64,000 nucleotides of DNA, from the NCBI GenBank assembly GCA_002928515.1, contig PERI01000003.1:310001-374000 (forward strand), in the 5' to 3' direction. The DNA is from Hyphomicrobium sp. (lineage in GTDB: Bacteria > Pseudomonadota > Alphaproteobacteria > Rhizobiales > Hyphomicrobiaceae). Both the position numbers and the translations under genes were made by a program. The notes beneath the pieces are model-generated. The model was not told the origin of the DNA. It saw only the letters and a list, made by a program, of their open reading frames with translations, and made no database searches. Below, one piece after another: positions 1 to 8,535 of this stretch. Numbering within the stretch: position 1 is the stretch's first letter; each line of letters begins with the position of its first letter.

Positions 1-50
1 GCAAGACGGCCGGTGAGAAACAACAGTTTATCTTTTGCGTCGTGAGCCAT
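1..50 (-). CDS. DUF6513 / dihydropteroate-synthase-like protein, N-terminus only
   Basis: Only the first 16 or so codons lie in the window; the gene runs off the left edge. The translation begins MAHDAKDKLLFLTGRL. The LLFLTGRL start resembles the N-terminus of the DUF6513 proteins fused to a dihydropteroate-synthase-like domain, which in C1 organisms sit among tetrahydromethanopterin-pathway genes. It lies 57 bases downstream of the amino-acid-kinase gene on the same strand, so it is probably the next gene of the same operon. The assignment rests on a short N-terminal match plus context and is therefore tentative. Confidence 0.45.
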   Translation of the reverse strand, partial: MAHDAKDKLLFLTGRL

Positions 51-107
51 GTCTGCCGCGCGATAGCATGAGGGGGGATGTCCGTCGATGGGCATTCGTG
101 GGAGCGA

Positions 108-728
108 TTAACTTTTCGACACTGGAGCATCTGGCGTCATTAAAAACGACATCACATCTGCGTCGTCATCGGGACCGAATATGCGCCACTGGATATTGGC
201 ACGCGCAACGATGCCTGGAAACGCTCGGTCAACGACACCTTCGGATGAGAGCTGGTTTGCGCCAGCCTCGGGTCTTGCGCTGACCGATTTTAACAGCGCC
301 AATGGCGCACCACCCAGCAATTCAGCCAATCGCGCGGCGATGGTGTCGGATGTCGTCGCCCATGTTGCCGGTATCGTGTCATCGCCGTCGAGGGTCGGTA
401 ACGGTACCCAGATCGGTATGCGGCCATCCGCAATCGCGAGGAAGATTCCTTCCAGACTGTCTTCGATCGTAAATCGCTCGTGCTTGCTGGCCAGAAAATC
501 CGCCATCTGATGCATACCAAGCATGGCGAGACGATGCGCTGCCGCATCGTCGAACTTTAGCGCTGCTTGTAGATCGCGAACTTTATCGGCGAATTCTCCA
601 CCACCTGGAACAATGACGACAGCGCGTTGACTGTTAGCGATTATGGGCACAATTTGGTCGATACGTCCGGATTGCACCAAGCTGCCACCAACTTTTAGTA
701 TCAGCGGTGGTGCCGTCTGCGGAGCCAC
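108..728 (-). CDS. Amino-acid-kinase family protein, MfnE-like
   Basis: A 206-residue protein with the amino-acid-kinase fold: the ILKVGGSL motif at residues 10-17, the nucleotide-binding VPGGGEFADKVR segment, TSDTIAARLAELL and LLKS. Archaeal MfnE, an aminomethylfuran phosphate kinase of methanofuran synthesis, belongs to this family, and the adjacent mfnB-like and folB-like genes support a cofactor-biosynthesis role. I chose the GTG at 728 because it starts immediately after the folB stop (730-732); a longer frame would need a TTG at 785 overlapping folB and adds a low-complexity extension. The exact substrate is inferred from context; other small-molecule kinases of this fold are possible. 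Confidence 0.7.
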   Translation of the reverse strand: MAPQTAPPLILKVGGSLVQSGRIDQIVPIIANSQRAVVIVPGGGEFADKVRDLQAALKFDDAAAHRLAMLGMHQMADFLASKHERFTIEDSLEGIFLAIADGRIPIWVPLPTLDGDDTIPATWATTSDTIAARLAELLGGAPLALLKSVSARPEAGANQLSSEGVVDRAFPGIVARANIQWRIFGPDDDADVMSFLMTPDAPVSKS

Positions 729-729
729 G

Positions 730-1194
730 TTAGCTGCGACCGAATTCGCGCGCGGCAGGCTTGGTTGCCGGGCGGATGATCTCAACGCCGCGTAGAGGTC
801 CGCGCTCTAGCTTTTCAAGCTGGACACGTACAGCCGTGATGCGATGGTCGGCGAGACAACCGGCCGCTATGCGTTCCGCAAATGTCTCAACCAAATTGAT
901 ATGACCGCCGCGCGCCAAAGAGACGATGCTATCGATAATGTCGGCATACGATGGCACTTCGACCATCTCGTCGTCGATGCTGAAAACGCTTTTGGCGAGG
1001 CGCGCCTCGACGGTAAAGCGCACTTTTTGCGTTACGCCCTGCTCTTCTGCATAAACCCCGACGTTGCAATCGACGATCAGGTCACGCACGAAAATCGTGT
1101 CGCCGATCTGGCGCGCTTTTGCTAAGGCTTTGCGTTTTTTTGCAGGATCATCTGTCTTGCTTACAAGACTTGGCTGCTTTTTTTTTGTCGTCAT
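730..1194 (-). CDS. folB: Dihydroneopterin aldolase family protein (FolB-like)
   Basis: A 154-residue protein. After a lysine-rich N-terminal extension of about 30 residues (including an A-run over codons 4-6, 'KKK'), it shows the FolB pattern: IFVRDLIVDCNVGVYAEEQ, a central VPSYADIID segment and INLVETFAERIA, ending with VQLEKLERG. FolB cleaves dihydroneopterin to 6-hydroxymethyl-dihydropterin and glycolaldehyde. Because it sits between methanofuran-type genes, it may feed tetrahydromethanopterin rather than, or as well as, folate (inference). It is 11 bases from mfnB and nearly abuts the kinase gene, indicating one transcript. Confidence 0.82.
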   Translation of the reverse strand: MTTKKKQPSLVSKTDDPAKKRKALAKARQIGDTIFVRDLIVDCNVGVYAEEQGVTQKVRFTVEARLAKSVFSIDDEMVEVPSYADIIDSIVSLARGGHINLVETFAERIAAGCLADHRITAVRVQLEKLERGPLRGVEIIRPATKPAAREFGRS

Positions 1195-1204
1195 TATTCA
1201 TCCA

Positions 1205-1954
1205 TTAGATTCGCAACGCTTGGCGTTGCGTCTGTTTGTCTAAATCTGCGAAAGCATATGCAGATATCTCGTCGCGTATGCCGGCTATACGGGCAACATC
1301 CAATGCAGACGCACGACCATCGAAGCACAGCCCACCACGGAATCCGAGGACGTCGGGATTGAGTGCAGCGAGTTGTGCAATGTGATGACGCCGCAGCGCA
1401 CCCGCCAGTCCGGCGACAAGTCCATGCTGTTTTGCAAGCGAGACGAATGAGGCAAGTTTTTGTAGACTAACAATATCTGGAAGCGCGCCCGATGATTTTT
1501 CTGCTGTATCTAGCATGACCCCGGCGAAATGATTTTTTGCGAGATCTCGCACAATCTCGAAGTCCGGCGACTGATCGGCCATCAACACAGCAATGAGCCG
1601 GGCATTATCCAAACGGGCACGCCCCAAAGCTGAAATGGCTGCACGCGGATCGTCGCGCCCAAAAAATCCGGCTTTTACATAATGGACGCCGGTTGCTGCG
1701 GTTTTCTCGGCGGCATTGACCATGACAGAAGGGTCGCTCGGAAGATCGCCGATCGTTGCGCTCACGCAAACGTTTGAACCCACCCTGGCGACAATATCGC
1801 GAATGACATGTGCAGGGAGCGCGCCCAATGCACCCGCTGAGGGATCTTTGCAGTCGATGATATCTGCGCCAGCGGACAAAGCGACGTGAGCCTCATCAGC
1901 GCTTGTCACACTGGCGAGAAATGCAGGTCGGATGCGGTTTGCGGATATCAGCAT
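1205..1954 (-). CDS. mfnB: (5-formylfuran-3-yl)methyl phosphate synthase-like protein
   Basis: A 249-residue TIM-barrel protein with the family signature ADIIDCKDPSAGALGALP near residues 30-47; the lysine is the expected Schiff-base residue. Further motifs are CVSATIGDLP, YVKAGFFG and GLAGALR, followed by DVLGFRGGLC. Archaeal MfnB condenses two glyceraldehyde-3-phosphate molecules into the furan phosphate precursor of methanofuran. Methylotrophs using the Fhc complex need a methanofuran-like carrier (methylofuran), and fhcBADC lies at 19-24 kb, so the function fits. It was formerly annotated as DUF556. Confidence 0.85.
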   Translation of the reverse strand: MLISANRIRPAFLASVTSADEAHVALSAGADIIDCKDPSAGALGALPAHVIRDIVARVGSNVCVSATIGDLPSDPSVMVNAAEKTAATGVHYVKAGFFGRDDPRAAISALGRARLDNARLIAVLMADQSPDFEIVRDLAKNHFAGVMLDTAEKSSGALPDIVSLQKLASFVSLAKQHGLVAGLAGALRRHHIAQLAALNPDVLGFRGGLCFDGRASALDVARIAGIRDEISAYAFADLDKQTQRQALRI

Positions 1955-1997
1955 AGTGCGGTCCGGTTACTGGCCCAGCTGGTGCCAGCCGCAGGAC

Positions 1998-2744
1998 CTA
2001 GGTCGTCTGAAAAATGCGCGCTTGCGCGGCGGCGATGGCGCTGCGATCACGCCGTTCGGCATCGGTGAGCGTCACCGGCACGTCTTGTACGACACTCGCC
2101 TGCCCTGGCGCCATGCGCAAAATGCGGGTGCCCAGTTGCACAGCCTCCGCACGATCATGCGTAATAAATATCACCGTCGTCGGTTGGCCGTGCCACAGCT
2201 CCATCAGAAGTTCGCGTAGGCTCTGCGCTGTGGGGTCGTCCAACGAGACAAACGGCTCGTCCATCAGCAATATTTCGGGCTCAAGGATGAAACCGCGGGC
2301 CAGCGCTGCGCGCCGCTGCATACCCAAAGAAAGCCGCTCAGGGTAAGCATTGGCGGCTTGAGACAATCCGACACGGCTCAGCATCTCTGGAATTTTTGCG
2401 TGGCGCGGATCTCCATCAGGCAGCACCAACGCGATGTTCTCTTGCACCGTTCGCCAGGGCAATAAGCGCGGTGATTGGAAGATATAGGTCAGTCGATCCT
2501 TGCCAGAACCTAGATCGATCTCGCCTTGGAAATCTTTATCCAGGCCCGCAATGATATTGAGTAAGGTCGATTTTCCGCATCCCGAGGGACCGGTCATGAC
2601 GAGAAATGAGCGCGGCTCTACCGTGAATGACACATCACGCAACACGAGTTGCGCATCCCGCTCTCCGACAGCCGGGAATATTTTGCGCGAGACATGTACG
2701 TGAATATGTCCGCCCGATGCAGGCGCCTGGTTTAGCGTCGCCAT
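1998..2744 (-). CDS. ABC importer ATPase, nitrate/sulfonate/taurine type
   Basis: A 248-residue ATPase with Walker A GPSGCGKSTLL, Q-loop region FQSPRLLPWRT, Walker B ILLMDEPFVSLDD and H-loop ITHDRAEAVQLG. The signature motif reads LSLGMQRR rather than LSGGQ or LSGGM, a mild deviation. The QSPRLLPW Q-loop is characteristic of the NrtD/SsuB/TauB group. It overlaps the permease stop by 13 bases, so translation is probably coupled. It energises import by the permease encoded next to it; the substrate is not known from sequence. Confidence 0.9.
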   Translation of the reverse strand: MATLNQAPASGGHIHVHVSRKIFPAVGERDAQLVLRDVSFTVEPRSFLVMTGPSGCGKSTLLNIIAGLDKDFQGEIDLGSGKDRLTYIFQSPRLLPWRTVQENIALVLPDGDPRHAKIPEMLSRVGLSQAANAYPERLSLGMQRRAALARGFILEPEILLMDEPFVSLDDPTAQSLRELLMELWHGQPTTVIFITHDRAEAVQLGTRILRMAPGQASVVQDVPVTLTDAERRDRSAIAAAQARIFQTT

Positions 2745-3544
2745 GCATTCACGCGGGTTTGCAACGGTTGCAAGATTGTGAACTCGATAATTTGCACGAT
2801 GATGATGAACCCAAATGCGTAAGCTAGAATAGTGCCCACATCGAATTCCTGGAACGCGATGTTGAGCCTGTAGCCGACGCCGCTGGAGCGACCGAAGGCT
2901 TCAACGACCAAAACAATTTTCCAGACGAGTGCCAATCCCGAGCGCGCGGCACCGGCAAAAAATGGTGCCAACTGCGGAATGGTGACGTGACATAACGTTT
3001 TCCATGATCCGAACTTATAGACCGTCGCCATTTCTGCGAGGTCTCTCGACAGACTTCGCGCACCTTCGCGCATGGTGACCGCGACATTGGGAATTTTATT
3101 CAAAGCGACTGCTGTGATGGCTGCGGCTTCCGTCAACCCAAACCAGATGTAGCACAGGGTTATGGTGACAAGTGCAGGCAGATTCAAAAACAGGATGAGC
3201 CACGTGTCGAAGAATTTGTCTGCGGTGCGATAACGCCCGAGTGCCAAGCCTATGGCCGAACCAATAAACATCGAAACGAAAAACGCCACAGCTACGCGCA
3301 GCAACGTTGCGCCAATGTGGAGCCACAGATCTCCGTTGGTCGCTTCACGGAGAAAAACTTCAAAAATAACAGCGGGGCTTGGGAAGTATTTGTTTTGGAA
3401 GAGTTGCGCCAACAGGTGCCACATCACCACAAAGACGATGAGTGAACCGAGTGCCCAACCCAGTCGCTCTAATGTCTTTGGCCATGCGGAAGTGACGTTA
3501 GCCACGCGCGGTAAAGAAGAGTTTTGGGTCGAAACGGGTGCCAT
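2732..3544 (-). CDS. ABC importer permease, nitrate/sulfonate/taurine type
   Basis: An inner-membrane permease of about 270 residues with hydrophobic segments beginning LGSLIVFVVMWHLLAQLF and a BPD-type cytoplasmic loop (EMATVYKFGSWKTLCHVTIPQLAPFF), matching SsuC/TauC/NrtB proteins. The frame is open to an ATG at 3568, but that overlaps the binding-protein gene by 71 bases. The ATG at 3544 overlaps less, and a GTG at 3505 overlaps by only 8 bases and is also plausible, so the start is uncertain. It works with the ATPase at 1998-2744 and the binding protein at 3498-4487. Confidence 0.88.
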   Translation of the reverse strand: MAPVSTQNSSLPRVANVTSAWPKTLERLGWALGSLIVFVVMWHLLAQLFQNKYFPSPAVIFEVFLREATNGDLWLHIGATLLRVAVAFFVSMFIGSAIGLALGRYRTADKFFDTWLILFLNLPALVTITLCYIWFGLTEAAAITAVALNKIPNVAVTMREGARSLSRDLAEMATVYKFGSWKTLCHVTIPQLAPFFAGAARSGLALVWKIVLVVEAFGRSSGVGYRLNIAFQEFDVGTILAYAFGFIIIVQIIEFTILQPLQTRVNAWRR

Positions 3545-4487
3545 CGCCAACGAGTTCCGTGTCTCCAAGTTCGATCAGAAGTTTGGTGAGTTTATCGGCG
3601 GAGGCTGTATCTTGTTCGCTCCAGCCTTTGGTTATCCCAGCGCGGAAGTATGATTTTATAGCTACAAGTTCAGCATCCGATGCTGGCTTGATAAGTGGAC
3701 GCAAACGCTCCCATGCCTCATCTGAGGTAGCCAACACTACATTTGCATCGTCGGCTGCCGCCAATAATTTATCGACCGGCACCTGTTTATCCAGCACAGC
3801 CTTTTCAGACCAAATGAATCCGACAAGGGCTGGTGCTGGAGATACATCAAGAGCGGTAATGACTTCAGACATGCTGAGAACTTGGCGAGCCCCGCCGCCA
3901 GCAAGACGCGCAGCATAGGTCCAAAAATTCAAGCACGCATCGAGCCGACCGCTGCGAAATTCCTCTGTGACAAGGGGTGCTGCGCCAAAAACCGGCTCGG
4001 CAATTTTTGAGATATCTTCGCCAAGAATTTTGCGTGAGTAGGCGCGCAATAAAATCCAACTTTTGTCGATGCCGGTTCCGGCTACGCCAATTTTTTTGCC
4101 TTTTAGGTCTGCGAGCGATTGCACCGCGCTGTCTTTTGGCACCATGAGGCTGCCGAGCGCCGATGAGTACGGGGAAAATTTTAAATCTCCGCCACGCGAT
4201 CGCTGGCGCATGGCCCAGGTCCAATCACTGACGATGACGTCGGCCTCGCCCGCCAACAGAGCCACGGGGCCTGCTGTATTATTGGCGACTTCAAGAATCT
4301 TGAGATCGAAGCCGTGTTTTTTATCTAATCCTTCGGCGCGGATCGTCTCAATGAGCCAGCTCACCGATCCGAACTTCACTGAAGTCAAAACGATCGTCGG
4401 TGCAGCAAATGCCGCGCGCGGCAGTGCCGACGCTGCTACGAGTGCCGTTCCTGCGACTAGGATTTCTCTGCGACGCAGCAACGTCAT
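3498..4487 (-). CDS. ABC importer substrate-binding protein, NrtA/SsuA/TauA-like, Tat-type signal
   Basis: A 329-residue periplasmic binding protein. The N-terminus TLLRRREILVAGTALVAA carries a twin-arginine-like motif followed by a hydrophobic stretch and an AFA cleavage site. The mature part has the class II binding-protein layout typical of this group (VKFGSVSWLIETIRAEGLD, GEADVIVSDWTWA, DLKGKKIGVAG, RSGRLDACLNFW). WTWAMRQRSRGGDL is unlike typical nitrate or taurine proteins. Its start overlaps the upstream gene's stop by four bases (ATGA). The operon context suggests a compound linked to C1 cofactors or methanol oxidation, but the ligand is unknown. Confidence 0.85.
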   Translation of the reverse strand: MTLLRRREILVAGTALVAASALPRAAFAAPTIVLTSVKFGSVSWLIETIRAEGLDKKHGFDLKILEVANNTAGPVALLAGEADVIVSDWTWAMRQRSRGGDLKFSPYSSALGSLMVPKDSAVQSLADLKGKKIGVAGTGIDKSWILLRAYSRKILGEDISKIAEPVFGAAPLVTEEFRSGRLDACLNFWTYAARLAGGGARQVLSMSEVITALDVSPAPALVGFIWSEKAVLDKQVPVDKLLAAADDANVVLATSDEAWERLRPLIKPASDAELVAIKSYFRAGITKGWSEQDTASADKLTKLLIELGDTELVGDGTRFDPKLFFTARG

Positions 4488-5011
4488 CGTTTAGGCGCCT
4501 CAACATTAAATCGATTGCGCCAAAGATAGCGAATACCATGCAGCCAAAGTTCGTCTGTGTTGCCGCGAATTTCGGCTGACATACTTTTGGTGAGCTGCCC
4601 CGACTGCGCATCGCGCGCGAATAATTGCAAGCTAATGAGAGAGTCTGATAATTTATCGACATAACCAGTGACGGCCAAATCCGCACCGAATTTTTTTGCG
4701 AGATCTGCTTCACAGCCGTTGCATTTGCTAAACGGCGAGGCGGCCTCGACTTCCTTTTCATAGGGCGTCAGATCGACGACCTCGTAGCGCTCATCTTTTG
4801 CTAATAAAACTCTAAGTTCTTCAGCGATCAGTTTCAGGCGCTGCAAATCTGCCGGTTTCAAGCGTGGAACAATTTCACCTTCTTGTTCGACATCGCGAAG
4901 ATCGAATGGAAAAACTGCGGTTTTTTGCGCTGCAGCAATCGGTGAAGAGAAGGCTAGCGTGGTGGCGAAAATGGACAGCATCACGCTTAGTACAGCAGTT
5001 ATTCGGCTCAT
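4484..5011 (-). CDS. Secreted DUF2380/DUF3280-type protein
   Basis: A 175-residue protein with a signal peptide (TAVLSVMLSIFATTLAFSS, cleavage after AAA) followed by a domain of the DUF2380 type: KTAVFPFDLRDV, then DLQRLKLIAEELRVLLAKDERYEVVDL, and CNGCEADLAKKFGADLAVTGYVDKL. The CxxC pair followed by ADLAVTGYV is typical of this family, thought to be a TolB-N-like or GNA1162-like periplasmic fold. A GTG at 5014 is an alternative start. It is the first gene of the leftward operon and overlaps the binding-protein gene by four bases, suggesting a role with the importer. The biochemical function is unknown. Confidence 0.72.
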   Translation of the reverse strand: MSRITAVLSVMLSIFATTLAFSSPIAAAQKTAVFPFDLRDVEQEGEIVPRLKPADLQRLKLIAEELRVLLAKDERYEVVDLTPYEKEVEAASPFSKCNGCEADLAKKFGADLAVTGYVDKLSDSLISLQLFARDAQSGQLTKSMSAEIRGNTDELWLHGIRYLWRNRFNVEAPKR

Positions 5012-5302
5012 CACGTACTTTCTATTGCTTTATTTCATCTCGATTAAAGCTGCTCCGCCCATTCAAAACAATAGCAAGCCCTGCTGATACGTGCGCTATC
5101 GACCAGTTAGTTTACAAGGGGCAACGACTGCTTCACTCGATAGCAAACGGTCACAAAACCGCGAGCGTATTGGCACCACCTTGACATCCGTAGTCAGGCC
5201 CCCCTTTTACAGTAATAGAGTAACATTTAAAGCCGCACCATTTCACTGTGCAGAGCAAAGCTGCGCTGAGGATGAAATATAAATCGTGACAATTGTGAAC
5301 GG
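5012..5302. promoter_or_regulatory. Divergent intergenic region, probable promoters for the cofactor operon and the lanthanide-uptake operon
   Basis: This 291-base gap separates two outward-facing operons, so it should hold at least two promoters. A TTGACA hexamer at 5181-5186 followed about 18 bases later by an AT-rich TTTTACAGTAAT stretch (5205-5216) is a candidate rightward promoter. No clear riboswitch or large palindrome was seen. Confidence 0.35.
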
Positions 5303-6619
5303 ATGGCGATGACCGATAATTTTCTGAAACTTTTCATCTTCAATGGCCGTCAAGGCCCGTTTACATTCTGTATCGCATTGTCAATCCTGTGCTTGAGCAT
5401 TTTCGGCACGGTGACTAGTGCGCGAGCCCAAGACGCAGCTAAAGAAGGGCCGGCCGCGGCTCCCGCAAAGGCAGATGAAAAACCGACGTTAACAATACCC
5501 ATCATCTTGCTAAGGCAACTGCGCGATAAAAATCCGCCGCTGTCTTTGCTTGATTTGCCGCCGCCTGACGAAGGTGTGGCAGGTGCTCGACTGGCTATTG
5601 CCGATAACAATACCACTGGACGCTTTCTCAATCAGTCGTTCAAGCTCGAAATCATCGAGAATGCCGATGTTGCCGAACTGATCAAGGCGGCGGGCGAGCA
5701 AGTGGCTGCTGGTTCCGGTTTTATCGTTGCCGATCTTGATGCCGGTCCTCTCATTCAACTGGCCGACGCGCTTGCTGGCAAACCTGCTTTAATCTTAAAT
5801 GTCGGCACGCCTGACGACAGCGTGCGCGAAGAAAATTGCCGCGCAAACGTCATTCATCTTTCGCCATCTCGTACCATGCTTGCCGATGCACTCGGTCAGT
5901 ATTTTGCCTGGAAACAGTGGCGCAATTGGTTTTTGATTTACGGTTCGCAGCCCGAAGACAAATTGCTTGCTGATGCCTATCGTCGGGCTGCCAAACGGTT
6001 CGGTGGCAAAATCGTCGAGGAACGCGAATTCAAATATGAATCCGGAAGCCGTCGCGCAGATGGCGGTTTTGAACAGATTCAACAGCAGATTCCACAATTC
6101 ACGCAGAACGCGAAAGATCATGACGTTGTGATCGTTGTCGATGAATCTCAACAGTTCGCCGATTATTTTCCGTTTCGCACGTGGACCCCGCGCCCTGTTG
6201 CTGGGTCTTCCGGCATGACGCCAACCAGCTGGCATCCGGCTCTCGAACTCTGGGGTGGTACACAATTCCAAAATAGGTTTCGACGGCTTGCGAACCGCAA
6301 TATGCGGCCATTGGACTACGATGCTTGGATCGCGGTCCGCGTCATCGGTGAAGCTGCGTCTCGCAAACAAACCGACAAGTTTGCCGATCTGAACGCCTAC
6401 ATCCACACACCCGAGTTCGAAGTTGCCGCATTCAAAGGTGTGAAGACGACTTTGCGGAGCTGGAACGGACAATTACGCCAACCCCTGATCGTCACGACGC
6501 CGAAGCTGTTGGTCAGTATTTCACCGCAACCGGGATTTCTGCACCAGTTCACCGAGCTCGATACGCTCGGCATCGATAAACCTGAAACCAAATGCCTAGC
6601 GTATGCAAAGCCACAATAG
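5303..6619 (+). CDS. lutA: Periplasmic binding protein of PQQ-associated (lanthanide-type) ABC transporter
   Basis: A 438-residue exported protein. A signal/anchor segment (residues 17-42, ending TSARAQ) is followed by a branched-chain-amino-acid-binding-protein-like fold: GARLAIADNNTTGRF, GFIVADLDAGPLIQLADAL, NVIHLSPSRTMLADALGQY, WRNWFLIYGSQPED and DYDAWIAVRVIGEA. This is the 'PQQ-dependent catabolism-associated' binding-protein family that includes P. putida PedA1 and M. extorquens LutA, implicated in lanthanide uptake (established for those homologues). It heads the five-gene rightward operon and lies a few kilobases from xoxFGJ. Lanthanide specificity here is inferred. Confidence 0.8.
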   Translation: MAMTDNFLKLFIFNGRQGPFTFCIALSILCLSIFGTVTSARAQDAAKEGPAAAPAKADEKPTLTIPIILLRQLRDKNPPLSLLDLPPPDEGVAGARLAIADNNTTGRFLNQSFKLEIIENADVAELIKAAGEQVAAGSGFIVADLDAGPLIQLADALAGKPALILNVGTPDDSVREENCRANVIHLSPSRTMLADALGQYFAWKQWRNWFLIYGSQPEDKLLADAYRRAAKRFGGKIVEEREFKYESGSRRADGGFEQIQQQIPQFTQNAKDHDVVIVVDESQQFADYFPFRTWTPRPVAGSSGMTPTSWHPALELWGGTQFQNRFRRLANRNMRPLDYDAWIAVRVIGEAASRKQTDKFADLNAYIHTPEFEVAAFKGVKTTLRSWNGQLRQPLIVTTPKLLVSISPQPGFLHQFTELDTLGIDKPETKCLAYAKPQ

Positions 6620-6681
6620 ATATACGGCATGAGCCGTTGCACCCCTGCTTGAAGTCTCCCGACCAACTCTTGGAGTAGAGA

Positions 6682-7668
6682 ATGTCACGATATCAATTTT
6701 CGTTCGCAACGCTTTCAGTCGCTGCATTGATGGCAGTTGCCGGTGCTGCGCCAGCACACGCCTACACAGCCTATGTGACCAATGAAAAAGACAATTCCAT
6801 TACAGTCATCGACACTGAGAAACTCGAAGTCATTAAGACCATCAAAGTGGGTCAGCGCCCGCGTGGTATCGTGATTTCCAAGGACGGAAAGTGGTTGATC
6901 GTTTGCACCAGCGACGACAACATCATTCAAGTTTACGATTCAAAAACCTATGAGTTCGTCAAAACGCTGCCGTCCGGACCAGACCCGGAGCTGTTGATCT
7001 TACATCCCACCGGGAATCCCCTTTACGTTGCCAACGAGGACGACAACCTCGTGACTGTGGTCGATATCAATGAGGGCACAATCATTTCCGACGTTCCTGT
7101 CGGCGTTGAACCGGAAGGGATGGGCATCAGTCCAGACGGCAAAGTGTTGGTCAACACATCAGAGACGACCAACATGGCTCACTTCATCGATACGGAAACG
7201 CTCAAGACCTTTGACAACATCCTTGTCGATAGTCGTCCGCGTGTCGCGATTTTCAACGATCAAGGCACTCAACTTTGGGTATCCTCGGAAATCGGCGGTA
7301 CCGTTACGGTTATGAACCCCGCCGACCGCAAGATTATCGGCAAAATCTCATTTGAAATTCAAGGCGTCGCGAAAGAAGCGATACAGCCGGTTGGCGTGCG
7401 AATTACCAAAGACGGAAAGAAAGCGTTTGTGGCGCTTGGTCCGGCCAACCGCATTGCGATCATCGACACAGCGACGCTGAAGGTGGAGAAATATATCCTG
7501 GTCGGTCAGCGTGTCTGGCAGATTTATCTGACCCCGGATGACAAACAACTCTACACAACCAACGGCGCATCTAATGACGTGACTGTTATCGATGTTGAAA
7601 GCCAGAAGGCGATCAAGTCGATTAAAACAGGCCGCTATCCTTGGGGCGTCGTGATCTCAAAAGAATAG
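6682..7668 (+). CDS. PQQ-associated YVTN beta-propeller periplasmic protein (PedA2/LutB-like)
   Basis: A 328-residue protein with a cleavable signal peptide (ends AHAYTAYV) and repeated blades such as NEKDNSITVIDTEKLEVIKT, VGQRPRGIVISKDGK, NGASNDVTVIDVESQKAIKS and TGRYPWGVVISKE, typical of the YVTN beta-propeller family. This family occurs beside the PQQ-associated ABC transporter; PedA2 of P. putida is such a protein. A good ribosome site (GGAG at about 6672) precedes the ATG. It may bind or pass metal to the importer; that is inference. A strong hairpin follows it at 7688-7712. Confidence 0.82.
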   Translation: MSRYQFSFATLSVAALMAVAGAAPAHAYTAYVTNEKDNSITVIDTEKLEVIKTIKVGQRPRGIVISKDGKWLIVCTSDDNIIQVYDSKTYEFVKTLPSGPDPELLILHPTGNPLYVANEDDNLVTVVDINEGTIISDVPVGVEPEGMGISPDGKVLVNTSETTNMAHFIDTETLKTFDNILVDSRPRVAIFNDQGTQLWVSSEIGGTVTVMNPADRKIIGKISFEIQGVAKEAIQPVGVRITKDGKKAFVALGPANRIAIIDTATLKVEKYILVGQRVWQIYLTPDDKQLYTTNGASNDVTVIDVESQKAIKSIKTGRYPWGVVISKE

Positions 7669-7687
7669 TTGGAATTTACATTGCGCT

Positions 7688-7712
7688 GAGTGGGCCATGC
7701 TGTGGCCCACTC
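7688..7712 (+). promoter_or_regulatory. Intercistronic hairpin between the beta-propeller and ABC ATPase genes
   Basis: A perfect ten-base-pair inverted repeat (GAGTGGGCCA / TGGCCCACTC) with a TGCTG loop lies 20 bases after the beta-propeller stop and 31 bases before the ATPase start. It has no following T-run, so it looks more like an mRNA-stabilising or processing element than a full terminator. It could let the periplasmic genes be expressed at a higher level than the membrane components. Confidence 0.6.
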
Positions 7713-7743
7713 ACACTATCAATAACTTGACACTGAGAGCCCT

Positions 7744-8535
7744 ATGACCGTGACTGCTGTGACGCCACCAGATGCAACGACAGCCAAGAGCGCAGCAGCT
7801 TTGGTCGTCAATGGTGTCAGCCATCACTTCGGAGACAAGAAGGTCCTCGACAATGTGTCTCTGGCTGTGCCGCAAGGGGCGTTTGTTGTGCTGCTTGGTT
7901 TAAACGGTGCTGGTAAATCAACACTGTTTTCTCTCGTGACCCGGCTTTACGACAACGTCTCTGGTGAAATTGTCATACGTGGTTTCGATGTTCGCAGACG
8001 CCCATCGCAAGCGCTGCAAAAGCTCGGGGTCGTGTTTCAAAGTCGCACGCTCGATAGCGATCTGTCGTTATTACAGAACCTCAAATATCATGCCGCTTTA
8101 CATGGTTTTCGGGGCAAGGATGCTACGGAGCGAGCCTTACATGCGCTATCGGTTGTGGGACTTGGCGAGCGTGCGCACGAGCGCGTGCGCGCGTTGTCTG
8201 GTGGGCAAGCCCGGCGCGTGGAAATTGCGCGTTCGTTGATGCATCGTCCTGATCTTTTGTTACTTGATGAAGCGACGGTTGGGCTCGACATTGGCTCGCG
8301 CGAAAGCGTTGTGAAAATTGTCCGTGGTCTCGTTGAAACCCAACGCCTTGGTGTTTTGTGGGCGACGCATTTGATGGACGAGGTCAAAGCTGGAGACTAC
8401 GTTGTCGTTTTGCATAAGGGCCGCGTTCTGTTTACCGGTGATGTGCCTTCGTTTCTCCACACAACTGGCGAGCAGACAGTGGTTGCTGCATTTCGCACTA
8501 TCACGGGCACGAACCCGCTTGAGGAAGCCGCGTGA
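7744..8535 (+). CDS. lutE: PQQ-associated ABC transporter ATPase (PedB/LutE-like)
   Basis: A 263-residue ATPase with Walker A GLNGAGKSTL, signature LSGGQARR, Walker B LLLLDEATVGLD and H-loop WATHLMDEV. The ATPase is of the drug/DAN-type subfamily (VNGVSHHFGDKKVLDNVSL) that accompanies ABC-2-type permeases in the PQQ-associated lanthanide transport cluster. It is translationally coupled to the permease by a TGATG overlap at 8533-8537. The partners are the permease at 8535, the binding protein at 5303 and the beta-propeller at 6682. Confidence 0.85.
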   Translation: MTVTAVTPPDATTAKSAAALVVNGVSHHFGDKKVLDNVSLAVPQGAFVVLLGLNGAGKSTLFSLVTRLYDNVSGEIVIRGFDVRRRPSQALQKLGVVFQSRTLDSDLSLLQNLKYHAALHGFRGKDATERALHALSVVGLGERAHERVRALSGGQARRVEIARSLMHRPDLLLLDEATVGLDIGSRESVVKIVRGLVETQRLGVLWATHLMDEVKAGDYVVVLHKGRVLFTGDVPSFLHTTGEQTVVAAFRTITGTNPLEEAA

